Assembly (NCBI GenBank): GCA_021108055.1 | Contig: JAIORR010000303.1 | Coordinates: 1-13,754 of the forward strand | Direction: 5' to 3' | Length of the DNA: 13,754 nt | Source: Candidatus Cloacimonadota bacterium | Lineage (GTDB): Bacteria > Cloacimonadota > Cloacimonadia > Cloacimonadales > TCS61 | Shown: positions 1 to 6,025 of the stretch, one piece after another | Position numbering within the stretch: the stretch's first letter is position 1 | Layout: every line of letters begins with the position of its first letter | Notes under the pieces: model-generated | Databases searched by the model: none | What the model was told of the DNA's origin: nothing | What the model saw: the letters and a program-made list of their open reading frames with translations, nothing else | Translations under genes and position numbers: made by a program

Positions 1-1254
1 ACCATCTATCGTGATCGAACCACTTTGATAATCGTACAATCTGGGTAGAAGATTTACAAGTGTTGTTTTACCGGAACCCGTGGGACCCAAAATGGCTATG
101 GTCTGTCCTTTTTCTGCTTTGAAGGAAATATTATTCAATATTGGTTTTCCTTCTTCATATTGGAAGGAAACGTTCTTGAATTCGATCTCACCATTTATTT
201 TTTTTAGAGAAGAACCTTCATTCAAATCTTCTATCGGTTCATCTAATATTTCCTGGATACGCTCGATAGAAACCTGTGCTTTTCCCATATCTGTAAGAAC
301 TCTTCCCATCTGACGGATAGGCCAGAGCAACATTCCCACATAAGATGAGAATGCCATCAGAGTTCCCAGGCTGATGACGCCTTTTGCTGCCCAATAAGTT
401 CCCAGGATCACAATCGCTCCGATCTGCATAAGACTGAAGAAATCCGATACCGACCAATACCAAGCCAGAAGACGGATGAGATGATAGGTTTTATCACGAT
501 ATTCTGCATTTTTTCCATCGAACTTATCTATCTCAAATTTCTGGCGGGCAAAAGCACGAACCACCCGGACTCCCGTTAGGTTTTCCTGCAATATCGTAGA
601 AAGTCTTCCTTCCGATTCATCTGACTCTTTGAATGCTATTTTTACTTTTATAAAGAACACAACTGCAAATGCAAATATCAATGGAACCAGTGAAAGTGAG
701 ATAAGCGTCATCTTCACATTCATCGGCAGCATGAAGGAAAGTGCAAAAGCCAGCATGAAAAGTGCTCTTCCCACCTCCACAAATTGAATGGCGAGAAACC
801 TGCGAATAGTTTCCAAGTCTGATGTGCAGCGTTGGATCAGGTCTCCCGTTTTTGCCTTCACATGATATTCAAATGGCAAATATTGCAGATGATCGTACAA
901 TCTATCTCGAATATTCTGCACAATAGATTCCGATGCAATTGCCGACCATTTTCCTTTGAAGAATAAAAATATTCCACGTGAAAGTGTAAGTAATATCAGG
1001 ATGAAACTGCACATCCACAGACTTTGAGCAAGAATGCTCTTTCCACCCAGAAAATGGAATATACTTTCAAACGCCGGAGCCATCCAACCTTGTATCTGCA
1101 TTGGTTTATCACCAATTATCGAATCTATCGTTACACGCAATATCATAGGCCAGATAAAGCGAATGAACGTAGCAAATCCAATTGCAGCAATCGAGAAAAC
1201 ATACAGCGATCTACTGCCTTTCATAAAGTTCCAAATTAACTTAAATTTTTTCAT
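1..1254 (-). CDS. ABC exporter half-transporter (MsbA/multidrug type), 3' end outside window
   Basis: Reading the minus strand from ATG at 1254 gives 418 uninterrupted residues that run off the window edge. Residues about 1-330 form an exporter-type transmembrane domain with hydrophobic segments near 15-40, 80-100, 160-205 and 270-315. The motif KAKTGDLIQRCTSDLETIR (coupling-helix region) is typical of MsbA/LmrA/BmrC-like half-transporters. The nucleotide-binding domain begins near residue 355; Walker A is GPTGSGKTT at 390-398. Q-loop, signature and Walker B lie outside the window. GAGAG at 1262-1266 is a plausible ribosome-binding site 7 bases from the ATG. The family works as homo- or heterodimers in the inner membrane, exporting lipids, drugs or peptides; the substrate cannot be told. 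It lies downstream of the structured leader at 1347-1610 and may be controlled by it. Family assignment is firm, substrate unknown. Confidence 0.93.
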   Translation of the reverse strand, partial: MKKFKLIWNFMKGSRSLYVFSIAAIGFATFIRFIWPMILRVTIDSIIGDKPMQIQGWMAPAFESIFHFLGGKSILAQSLWMCSFILILLTLSRGIFLFFKGKWSAIASESIVQNIRDRLYDHLQYLPFEYHVKAKTGDLIQRCTSDLETIRRFLAIQFVEVGRALFMLAFALSFMLPMNVKMTLISLSLVPLIFAFAVVFFIKVKIAFKESDESEGRLSTILQENLTGVRVVRAFARQKFEIDKFDGKNAEYRDKTYHLIRLLAWYWSVSDFFSLMQIGAIVILGTYWAAKGVISLGTLMAFSSYVGMLLWPIRQMGRVLTDMGKAQVSIERIQEILDEPIEDLNEGSSLKKINGEIEFKNVSFQYEEGKPILNNISFKAEKGQTIAILGPTGSGKTTLVNLLPRLYDYQSGSITIDG

Positions 1255-1280
1255 AATAATACTCTCATTTTCAGTATTTT

Positions 1281-1286
1281 ATTATA
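1281..1286 (-). promoter_or_regulatory. TATAAT -10 box candidate for the ABC exporter
   Basis: A perfect TATAAT on the minus strand sits 27 bases before the exporter ATG. No good -35 is visible at 16-18 bp; instead the 29-bp tandem repeats lie just upstream. It may be an activator-dependent promoter, or a chance match in AT-rich DNA. Confidence 0.35.
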
Positions 1287-1294
1287 TCAATTCA

Positions 1295-1346
1295 TCAAAG
1301 CAGGAGCTATGATTTACTTTTTCTCAAAGCAGGAGCTATGAGTTAC
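1295..1346. repeat. 29-bp-period tandem direct repeat, two copies
   Basis: Copies at 1295-1317 and 1324-1346 match at 22 of 23 positions (core CAGGAGCTATGA), with starts 29 bp apart. They sit between the leader terminator and the TATAAT box of the ABC gene. Each copy read on the plus strand encodes SKQEL followed by a stop, and each contains AGGAG two bases before ATG, too close for a working start. They may be operator sites for the exporter or a remnant of a dispersed intergenic repeat family. Confidence 0.75.
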
Positions 1347-1384
1347 AAAAAAAAGCTCGAAAGGGCTTCCCCCTTCGAGCTTTT
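1347..1384 (-). terminator. Strong intrinsic terminator, partly bidirectional
   Basis: On the minus strand the arms AAAAGCTCGAAGGG and CCCTTTCGAGCTTTT pair over 14 bp with one bulged T, around a GGAAG loop, and run into eight consecutive T residues. On the plus strand the hairpin is followed only by TTTTCT. It ends transcription from the small-ORF unit, about 93 bases before the ABC exporter start, where an attenuator would be placed. Confidence 0.88.
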
Positions 1385-1417
1385 CTAATATCTTTATTAT
1401 TTTTAGATACAAAAATA

Positions 1418-1456
1418 GTGGGATCTGCCCATGTTTTCACATTAGACCAATCCCAC
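1418..1456 (-). other. Long RNA hairpin capped by a GAAA tetraloop
   Basis: The basal stem GTGGGAT/ATCCCAC is 7 bp and perfect. Above it the strands can continue with G-C, C-G and G-U pairs, one G/A mismatch and one bulged A, up to ATGT/ACAT closing a GAAA loop at 1435-1438 on the minus strand. GNRA loops of this kind are common in structured RNAs, where they often dock into receptors. Confidence 0.6.
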
Positions 1457-1524
1457 CAGTATATATTATCGGCTGTTTATAAGCCTACGAACTAATACAA
1501 AGGTTTAACAGGATCAGTCGCCTG

Positions 1525-1572
1525 TTATACAGAAACGCCTTGCGGAGTTCTGTTGAGTTTAATATTTGTCAT
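1525..1572 (-). CDS. 15-residue leader or small peptide ORF
   Basis: ATG at 1572 is preceded by AGGAGG at 1578-1583 with 5-base spacing, the best ribosome-binding site in the window. It encodes MTNIKLNRTPQGVSV and ends at TAA. The peptide has no signal sequence or membrane segment; I do not recognise it. Its 3' half forms one hairpin and its stop codon opens the next, so a ribosome on it would reshape the RNA. Read past the stop in the same frame there are further stops (TAG, TAA) and then a stretch of about 40 codons free of stops containing YWWDWSNVKTWADP, so a decayed longer gene is an alternative. No peptide-modifying enzyme is nearby, though an ABC exporter is. Confidence 0.55.
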   Translation of the reverse strand: MTNIKLNRTPQGVSV

Positions 1573-1616
1573 GAAACCCTCCTTTTATTTATTTGCATTT
1601 TTCTATGCAACGCACG

Positions 1617-1645
1617 TCTATCTTTTTGAGAGCTTTTTGTGTCAA
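1617..1645 (-). promoter_or_regulatory. Promoter of the small-ORF/leader unit
   Basis: A perfect TTGACA at 1640-1645 is followed after 17 bp by GATAGA (1617-1622), a weak -10. The expected start near 1610 coincides with the first base of the TTGCAT/ATGCAA stem, giving a transcript with a 5'-terminal hairpin, a feature known to stabilise some mRNAs. Confidence 0.5.
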
Positions 1646-1734
1646 GAAATTTTTCTGAAACTTTTTTTGAAAAAAATATTTCTTTGAATAAAGTTCAACT
1701 GTTATTTTTGATAATTCATTATTCTAAAAAAAGT

Positions 1735-1959
1735 TTATAACCCGATTATCTCTTCTGCTCCTTTGGCACGTGCGATTGTCATATTCAGCCAGGTTAGGGC
1801 TTCTTGTGAACTACCGAATTCCCTGCTTGTGCAAAAAATATCTTCATTTGCATAGAATCGCCAAAAAACTTTATCACTATCTTCCATGCTCACGATCTCA
1901 AATTTGAACACATTATCAATGTTTACAAATTTTCCTTTATCGACCTCGAAGATGATCAT
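1735..1959 (-). CDS. Small hypothetical protein, 74 aa
   Basis: ATG at 1959 has TTGAGG 5 bases upstream. The product is soluble-looking, with no signal peptide or membrane span. It starts with alternating hydrophobic segments (MIIFEV, FVNIDNVFKFEIV) suggesting beta strands, followed by VFWRFYANEDIF and an amphipathic C-terminal helix (SQEALTWLNMTIARAKGAEEII). I recognise no family. It lies 66 bases downstream of the MshEN-like gene on the same strand with no promoter seen between, so the two are probably co-transcribed. The leader promoter begins about 90 bases after its stop; no clear terminator is visible in the gap. A real gene judging by its ribosome site and composition, function unknown. 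Confidence 0.7.
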   Translation of the reverse strand: MIIFEVDKGKFVNIDNVFKFEIVSMEDSDKVFWRFYANEDIFCTSREFGSSQEALTWLNMTIARAKGAEEIIGL

Positions 1960-2025
1960 AATAACCTCAAATCTCTTATTTTATTGAAGCAAAAAAAATG
2001 GAATAAAATTGTTTTATTCAGAATA

Positions 2026-2226
2026 TTATTTTGAAAGTTCTTCAAGTGCTTCAAGACCTTCATTAACCTGAGATGGAGTGACTACACCATTTTCGATCAA
2101 TATCTGTCCGATATACTGCCACATTCCTTTCTTACTGATTTTCATTTGTATTTCCAGAGCTTGTTCAATTTGTTCCACATTCAGGTATCCCTTATCCAGA
2201 AGAATTTCTCCAAGGCGTTTACGCAT
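2026..2226 (-). CDS. Stand-alone MshEN-like (GspE/PilB N-terminal) domain protein, 66 aa
   Basis: ATG at 2226 follows AAGGAG with 5-base spacing. The whole protein consists of two similar halves. Residues 3-27 read KRLGEILLDKGYLNVEQIEQ plus ALEIQ, and residues 38-60 read YIGQILIENGVVTPSQVNEG plus LEA. This matches the duplicated LG-x3-L-x2-G-x8-AL-x2-Q motif of the N-terminal domain of type II secretion and type IV pilus ATPases, which in MshE binds cyclic di-GMP. No ATPase domain follows: the ORF ends at residue 66. The second half has YIG and GL in place of (K/R)LG and AL, so nucleotide binding may be weakened. Such solo domains occur in other bacteria as possible c-di-GMP adaptors; that role is inference here. 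Probably transcribed together with the 74-aa gene downstream. Confidence 0.72.
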   Translation of the reverse strand: MRKRLGEILLDKGYLNVEQIEQALEIQMKISKKGMWQYIGQILIENGVVTPSQVNEGLEALEELSK

Positions 2227-2286
2227 CTTAACTCCTTATAAAAATATTTTCAAAGAAATAAACACTCTACTTTTTCTGAATACAAG

Positions 2287-2313
2287 AAGATAATATCAGG
2301 AAATCTACGTCAA
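2287..2313 (-). promoter_or_regulatory. Promoter candidate for the MshEN-like gene
   Basis: TTGACG (2308-2313), 15 bp spacer, TATCTT (2287-2292), about 60 bases before the ATG and after the yitT stop. The same -35, spacer and -10 arrangement occurs at 13703-13729. Confidence 0.4.
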
Positions 2314-2354
2314 ATAAAAAATTGTATAATACATCTTTTTTCAGAAAAATATCA

Positions 2355-3299
2355 TTATTCATTACCGGAAAGATCGATATTCCTGCTTCTGAAACCATAA
2401 CCCATTACATCGGAAACATCTGTAAGAAGCACAAATGCTTTTGGGTCAATATCTTTGACAATGTCTCTGAGGATAGCTACCTGCCTGCGGTTCATTGCGC
2501 AAAAAAGCATATTGAACGAATTTCCCGTATAACCGCCTTCTGATTTTATGAACGTTACCCCGCGTCGTATTTTATCATAGATTTCTTCTTTGATCTCATC
2601 AACATTTTCGGAAATAATGTAAACTCCTTTAACATAAGGGAGACCTTCACTTGCGAGATTTGTGATCTTGGAAGTAATAAATAAATTCACATATCCCCAG
2701 ATAATTAATTTCAGATCTGCAAATACAATTCCCACAGTTAAGATTATAAATGTTTCTATGATCCAGTATCCCATACCTATAGAAACACCTGTCTTCTGCT
2801 TCAGGAAGGCAACTGGAATATCTGTTCCCCCTGTGGACCCGCGGAATCTGAATATTATACCTAATCCGAGCCCAAGCAGCACTGAACCCGCAATTGCCGA
2901 AAGATAAATATCCTGAGGAGGAAGCATGGCAATTATTGTTTTACCTTTGTCTATGAAAGTATATTTAGATAGGTCTGCAATCAATCCGAAATTATAAAGA
3001 TTCTTTAAACTAAAAAGGTCTGTCATAATGGATACTGCAAACATTCCATATAATGATCTCATACCGAATCTTTTTCCAAGAAAAATAAAACTGAGGATAA
3101 ATAACGGAATATTAAACATCAGCATTGTGGCACCTACGGGTATTTTAAAGAAGTGAAAGAAAATCTGTGACAATCCACCAATTCCGCCCGGTGCGATTTT
3201 ATATGGTATCAGAAACCAGGAATAAGACATAGCAAATAATACCGAGCCTGCTAAAATCCCTGTAATTTGTATGATATTTCTTAAATATTTTTTATCCAT
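2355..3299 (-). CDS. YitT family membrane protein (DUF161 plus DUF2179)
   Basis: I place the start at ATG 3299 because GGAGG (3306-3310) lies 6 bases upstream. A longer open frame reaches back to 3506, but that extension is lysine/isoleucine-rich low-complexity sequence and lacks family features. The 314-aa product is near the usual family length. Residues about 10-215 are the integral membrane part with five or six spans; family-typical stretches include PYKIAPGGIGGLSQI (32-46) and FRGSTGGTDIPV (152-163). Residues about 224-302 are the cytoplasmic DUF2179 domain (GVYIISENVDEIKEEI, RGVTFIKSEGGYTG, DPKAFVLLTDVSDVMGYGF). The biochemical role of the family is not settled; transport or regulation has been suggested. 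It is transcribed divergently from the kinase-like gene at 3637. Confidence 0.93.
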   Translation of the reverse strand: MDKKYLRNIIQITGILAGSVLFAMSYSWFLIPYKIAPGGIGGLSQIFFHFFKIPVGATMLMFNIPLFILSFIFLGKRFGMRSLYGMFAVSIMTDLFSLKNLYNFGLIADLSKYTFIDKGKTIIAMLPPQDIYLSAIAGSVLLGLGLGIIFRFRGSTGGTDIPVAFLKQKTGVSIGMGYWIIETFIILTVGIVFADLKLIIWGYVNLFITSKITNLASEGLPYVKGVYIISENVDEIKEEIYDKIRRGVTFIKSEGGYTGNSFNMLFCAMNRRQVAILRDIVKDIDPKAFVLLTDVSDVMGYGFRSRNIDLSGNE

Positions 3300-3636
3300 A
3301 ATATTCCTCCGAGAGGCGTAATTTATTTCTGCGTTTTTAAAGTCAATGAAAATCAAAATATTATTAATATCTCTTTTATCCACCTTGATTTTCAGCCTTT
3401 TCCGACACCTAATAACCAAGTGGATTATTTGAAAATATTTAATGTTTAGACATTTTATTTCTGGTGATTTATTCAATATTGTAAGAGCGATCTTTCTATT
3501 TATCAAGGAGCCATTTATTTATGATAAAGGTGCTAAAACAAATAAAAACTTGACTTGAAAATCTTAAAACAAAATCATTAATACGATTTTTTATAATGAG
3601 TTCTGCTAAATATCTTTTCTAATTTTGGAGGTAGAT
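3300..3636. promoter_or_regulatory. Divergent intergenic region, yitT and kinase-like gene
   Basis: No convincing gene in these 337 bases. For yitT, minus-strand TTGACT (3341-3346), 15 bp, then TAAATT (3320-3325) is a promoter candidate. For the kinase-like gene, plus-strand TTGACT (3550-3555) lacks a -10 at normal spacing, while TATAAT (3592-3597) lacks a -35. A 10/9-bp imperfect inverted repeat at 3378-3425 may be structural or an operator. Confidence 0.4.
3378..3425. repeat. Imperfect inverted repeat in divergent region
   Basis: ATCCACCTTG (3378-3387) and CAAGTGGAT (3417-3425) are reverse complements except for one missing base, separated by 29 bases. There is no T-run, so it is not a terminator. 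It lies upstream of both promoter candidates and could be a distant operator or a chance feature. Confidence 0.3.
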
Positions 3637-5283
3637 TTGTTTAAAGTAGAATTAAAAATAGACAGTAAACATTACAAAACTCTGGCTTTTGCAAAACGGA
3701 TTTGCATAAAAGATATAATTGAGAACGAAAATCTTTCTGATAATATAGCTGCATATCAGATCGAATTTGAATATGTAAATTCGAGATACGAGATGGATCG
3801 TGACTTGAAGTTGAATTGTATAACTTCCAATACAACGGAAGGTTACCTTATCTATCAGGATACGGCTACATTTATTATGTGCAAAGCATTTCATAATCTT
3901 TTTTCCAAAGAAAATCAACTTATTATCGAACACTCTATCGGAGATGGAGTTTATGGTGAGATCATCGATTATACTTTTTCTTCCGAAGATGTAGAAAAAC
4001 TTAAAAGGGAAATGCAAAGAATTATAAGTAGAAAACTTCCCATAGAAAAGCTATATGTTACACCATCTGAAGCTGATGAAATATTTCTACCACAGGGACA
4101 GGAAGACATTCTAAAAAATATAAAATTTAAGAATATTCAAATCTATAAATGCGGGAAATATTATGATTATTTTCTACGTCAACTTGCAGATGATACGTCA
4201 TTAATAAAGAGTTTTGATCTAAAATATCATTCTCCGGGGATAATCCTGAGATTTCCCAAAAAGGGAAAAGATAAAATTACCAAAAAGTTCAAACTTCCAA
4301 GAACCCTTTTTGCTACTCATCAGGAACATGATAAATGGTTGAATATATTGAATATCCACAATGTAAGTGCATTAAATAAATATATAAAAAATTACAAGAT
4401 CACAAATTTGATACAGATAGAAGAAGCTCTTCACGAAAAAAAGATCATCGATATTGCCAACCAGATAACATGGAAAAAAGATATAAAAATTGTTCTTATT
4501 GCCGGTCCTTCATCTTCCGGAAAAACGACTTTTGCAAAAAGATTAACGATACAACTACGGGTTAATGGAACTTATCCGCATATTGTGGGAATGGATAATT
4601 ATTTTCTTCCAAGAAAAATAACTCCGAGGAAAGAAAATGGGGATTATGACTTCGAGAATATCGGTGCTCTTGACCTTGAACTATTGAATAATAATTTACG
4701 GGATCTTCTTGCCGGCAAGGAAATCGAACTTCCAAAATATAATTTTATTACCGGAAATCGTGAAAAAAGTTATAAGAAATTACAATTAAGAGAGAATGAT
4801 ATTCTCATACTGGAAGGAATTCATGGGCTTAACGACAAGCTTACTTCATCCATTCCTTTCAATCAGAAGATCAAGATATACGTGAGTGCATTGAACAACC
4901 TGAACATCGATTCTCACAACCGGATACCAACAACAGATTCCCGTAAAATCAGAAGAATAATACGAGATCATAAGTTCAGGGGACATCCTGCAGAACAAAC
5001 TCTGGAAATGTGGGAATCCATACGAGAAGGAGAAAATAAGAATATTTTTCCATTTCAGGAGAATGCGGATTTTATGTTCAATAGCATTCTCACTTATGAA
5101 TTAGCTGTTCTAAAAAAATACGGAATGCCGCTTCTTCAAAGTGTAACGGAATATTGTCCGGAATACCTGGAAGCAAAAAGATTAATAAGACTGTTTGATC
5201 ATATCTATAATATCCAGGATGATCTTGTTCCTTCAAACTCTATTCTCAGGGAATTTATCGGCGGAAGTATATTTCAATATTAG
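3637..5283 (+). CDS. Uridine kinase-like nucleoside kinase with N-terminal ThrRS/TGS-like domains
   Basis: The TTG at 3637 is chosen as start: GGAGG (3627-3631) is spaced 5 bases from it, whereas a TTG at 3625 overlaps that site. The product is 548 aa. Residues 1-60 resemble a small TGS-type fold, and 60-230 resemble the second additional domain of threonyl-tRNA synthetase (EHSIGDGVYGE at 98-108, where editing domains carry HxxxH; the second His is missing). Residues 285-500 are a P-loop kinase of the uridine kinase/phosphoribulokinase type: Walker A GPSSSGKTT (290-298), DNYFLPR (320-326), EGIHGLN (393-399), and arginine-rich RKIRRIIRD (436-444). This fused architecture is widespread in anaerobes and Thermotoga. 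By family it phosphorylates a nucleoside in the cytoplasm, but the exact substrate is uncertain. Monocistronic as far as visible. Confidence 0.9.
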   Translation: MFKVELKIDSKHYKTLAFAKRICIKDIIENENLSDNIAAYQIEFEYVNSRYEMDRDLKLNCITSNTTEGYLIYQDTATFIMCKAFHNLFSKENQLIIEHSIGDGVYGEIIDYTFSSEDVEKLKREMQRIISRKLPIEKLYVTPSEADEIFLPQGQEDILKNIKFKNIQIYKCGKYYDYFLRQLADDTSLIKSFDLKYHSPGIILRFPKKGKDKITKKFKLPRTLFATHQEHDKWLNILNIHNVSALNKYIKNYKITNLIQIEEALHEKKIIDIANQITWKKDIKIVLIAGPSSSGKTTFAKRLTIQLRVNGTYPHIVGMDNYFLPRKITPRKENGDYDFENIGALDLELLNNNLRDLLAGKEIELPKYNFITGNREKSYKKLQLRENDILILEGIHGLNDKLTSSIPFNQKIKIYVSALNNLNIDSHNRIPTTDSRKIRRIIRDHKFRGHPAEQTLEMWESIREGENKNIFPFQENADFMFNSILTYELAVLKKYGMPLLQSVTEYCPEYLEAKRLIRLFDHIYNIQDDLVPSNSILREFIGGSIFQY

Positions 5284-5292
5284 ATTTAAATA

Positions 5293-5310
5293 TGCAAGTT
5301 CAATCTTGCA
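5293..5310. repeat. Short perfect hairpin after the kinase-like gene
   Basis: TGCAAG-ttcaat-CTTGCA starts 10 bases after the kinase stop codon. No T-run follows on either strand, so it is at most a weak transcript-end stabiliser. Confidence 0.4.
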
Positions 5311-5348
5311 GATTAAACTAAATAAATTTTCCACTTCGTTCTTTTTCC

Positions 5349-5363
5349 CGATCTGGCAGATCG
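5349..5363. repeat. Palindrome CGATCTG-G-CAGATCG
   Basis: A 15-base near-perfect palindrome with 7-base arms about one central base, in the gap between two convergent genes. A looser pair TTGCA/TGCAA (5366-5370, 5383-5387) follows. It may be a protein-binding site or part of a bidirectional transcription end; no poly-T tract supports a classic terminator. Confidence 0.4.
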
Positions 5364-5398
5364 AGTTGCATTTCTTTCAAATTGCAAATTATTAAAGA

Positions 5399-6013
5399 TT
5401 ATTCCTTTGAATCTTCTTTGTCTTCCAAATCTGCCGGTTTGATTCTTTCCGGAATTTTAAAAAACAAATTATCCAATTTTATCATCGCAAGTTCTGCAAG
5501 GCTGAAACTAACACTTAAAGTTATCATTAACTTGAGACCATTAATGAAATATAGGAGGATGAATTCTCCGTTTAATGGAATTTGGAAAAAGGTGTGAGCT
5601 AAAACATGAACCAGGCAATAACCACAAGAAGCAACAATACTGAACATAATATTTCTGAGATACCTGCTTCCGGAAAACCAGATATATCTGAATATAACTG
5701 CATAAACAAGAAAAAGCAAAACAGTATAGATCAGCAGTGGAATTATTCCACCGAATGTGATGAACATTGATGTCTTCTTTAAAATGAAGGCAAAAATTAT
5801 GGCAAAGAAAATAGAAACGATCAGAGAATCAAACAATTTAAGGTGTAGAGATGTAAAATAAATAAAGCTTCCCAGAATTGAAAACATTATGAATTGAAAT
5901 CCGAAATCTTTTATATTAAAAATTTCATGATCTAAGATAGAACATACAATAATACTTACAAAGAAAGTAATAACTAAGAGTAAAATTAAAAAAACAATTT
6001 TCCGGAAACTCAT
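5399..6013 (-). CDS. Six-span hypothetical membrane protein, 204 aa
   Basis: ATG at 6013 follows GGAGG with 4-base spacing. Hydrophobic segments lie near residues 5-27, 38-56, 62-79, 85-110, 118-143 and 150-175, followed by a charged cytoplasmic-looking tail (KIPERIKPADLEDKEDSKE). Polar residues inside the membrane region include H136 and H140 in LVHVLAHTFF, and R109 with W112. No motif identifies the family; size and span number recall MreD-like or ECF-S-like proteins, but I see no diagnostic match. It is the last gene of a trio with the barrel-like protein (12-base gap) and the epimerase, suggesting an envelope-related role by context only. Confidence 0.75.
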   Translation of the reverse strand: MSFRKIVFLILLLVITFFVSIIVCSILDHEIFNIKDFGFQFIMFSILGSFIYFTSLHLKLFDSLIVSIFFAIIFAFILKKTSMFITFGGIIPLLIYTVLLFLVYAVIFRYIWFSGSRYLRNIMFSIVASCGYCLVHVLAHTFFQIPLNGEFILLYFINGLKLMITLSVSFSLAELAMIKLDNLFFKIPERIKPADLEDKEDSKE

Positions 6014-6025
6014 AATTCCTCCACT

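Larger units (their letters stand above)
1347..1610 (-). ncRNA. Structured leader or small RNA with embedded 15-codon ORF
   Basis: Between a TTGACA promoter and an intrinsic terminator the minus strand encodes a series of hairpins. In transcript order they are: TTGCAT/ATGCAA (1593-1610, at the predicted 5' end); ACAGAA/TTCTGT with an inner CGC/GCG (1529-1553, inside the ORF); TAACAGG/CCTGTTA (1506-1527, starting on the ORF stop codon); GGCT/AGCC (1471-1485); a long helix GTGGGAT/ATCCCAC (1418-1456) capped by ATGT-GAAA-ACAT; then the terminator. An alternative CTGT-ATA-ACAG pairing (1522-1532) would exclude both hairpins around the stop codon. I do not recognise a known riboswitch, tmRNA, SRP RNA or 6S RNA. 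It could be an attenuating leader of the ABC exporter, an independent sRNA, or an mRNA for a tiny peptide. Confidence 0.5.

Noticed and set aside
1034..1312. Plus-strand ORF of 92 codons and an overlapping 71-codon ORF
   Set aside because: They lie mostly antisense to the ABC exporter N-terminus, have no ribosome site and no protein-like pattern.
1338..1388. Plus-strand mini-ORF MSYKKKLERASPFELF within the repeat and terminator
   Set aside because: AGGAG is only two bases from the ATG and the codons are just the terminator stem; no independent support.
1347..1610. tmRNA, SRP RNA or a known riboswitch
   Set aside because: No tRNA-like ends or tag, no SRP Alu/S-domain loop motifs, and no TPP, glycine or c-di-GMP riboswitch core that I recognise.
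3300..3506. 69-codon upstream extension of the YitT protein
   Set aside because: It is a Lys/Ile/Asn-rich low-complexity stretch outside the family, while an ideal GGAGG marks the ATG at 3299.
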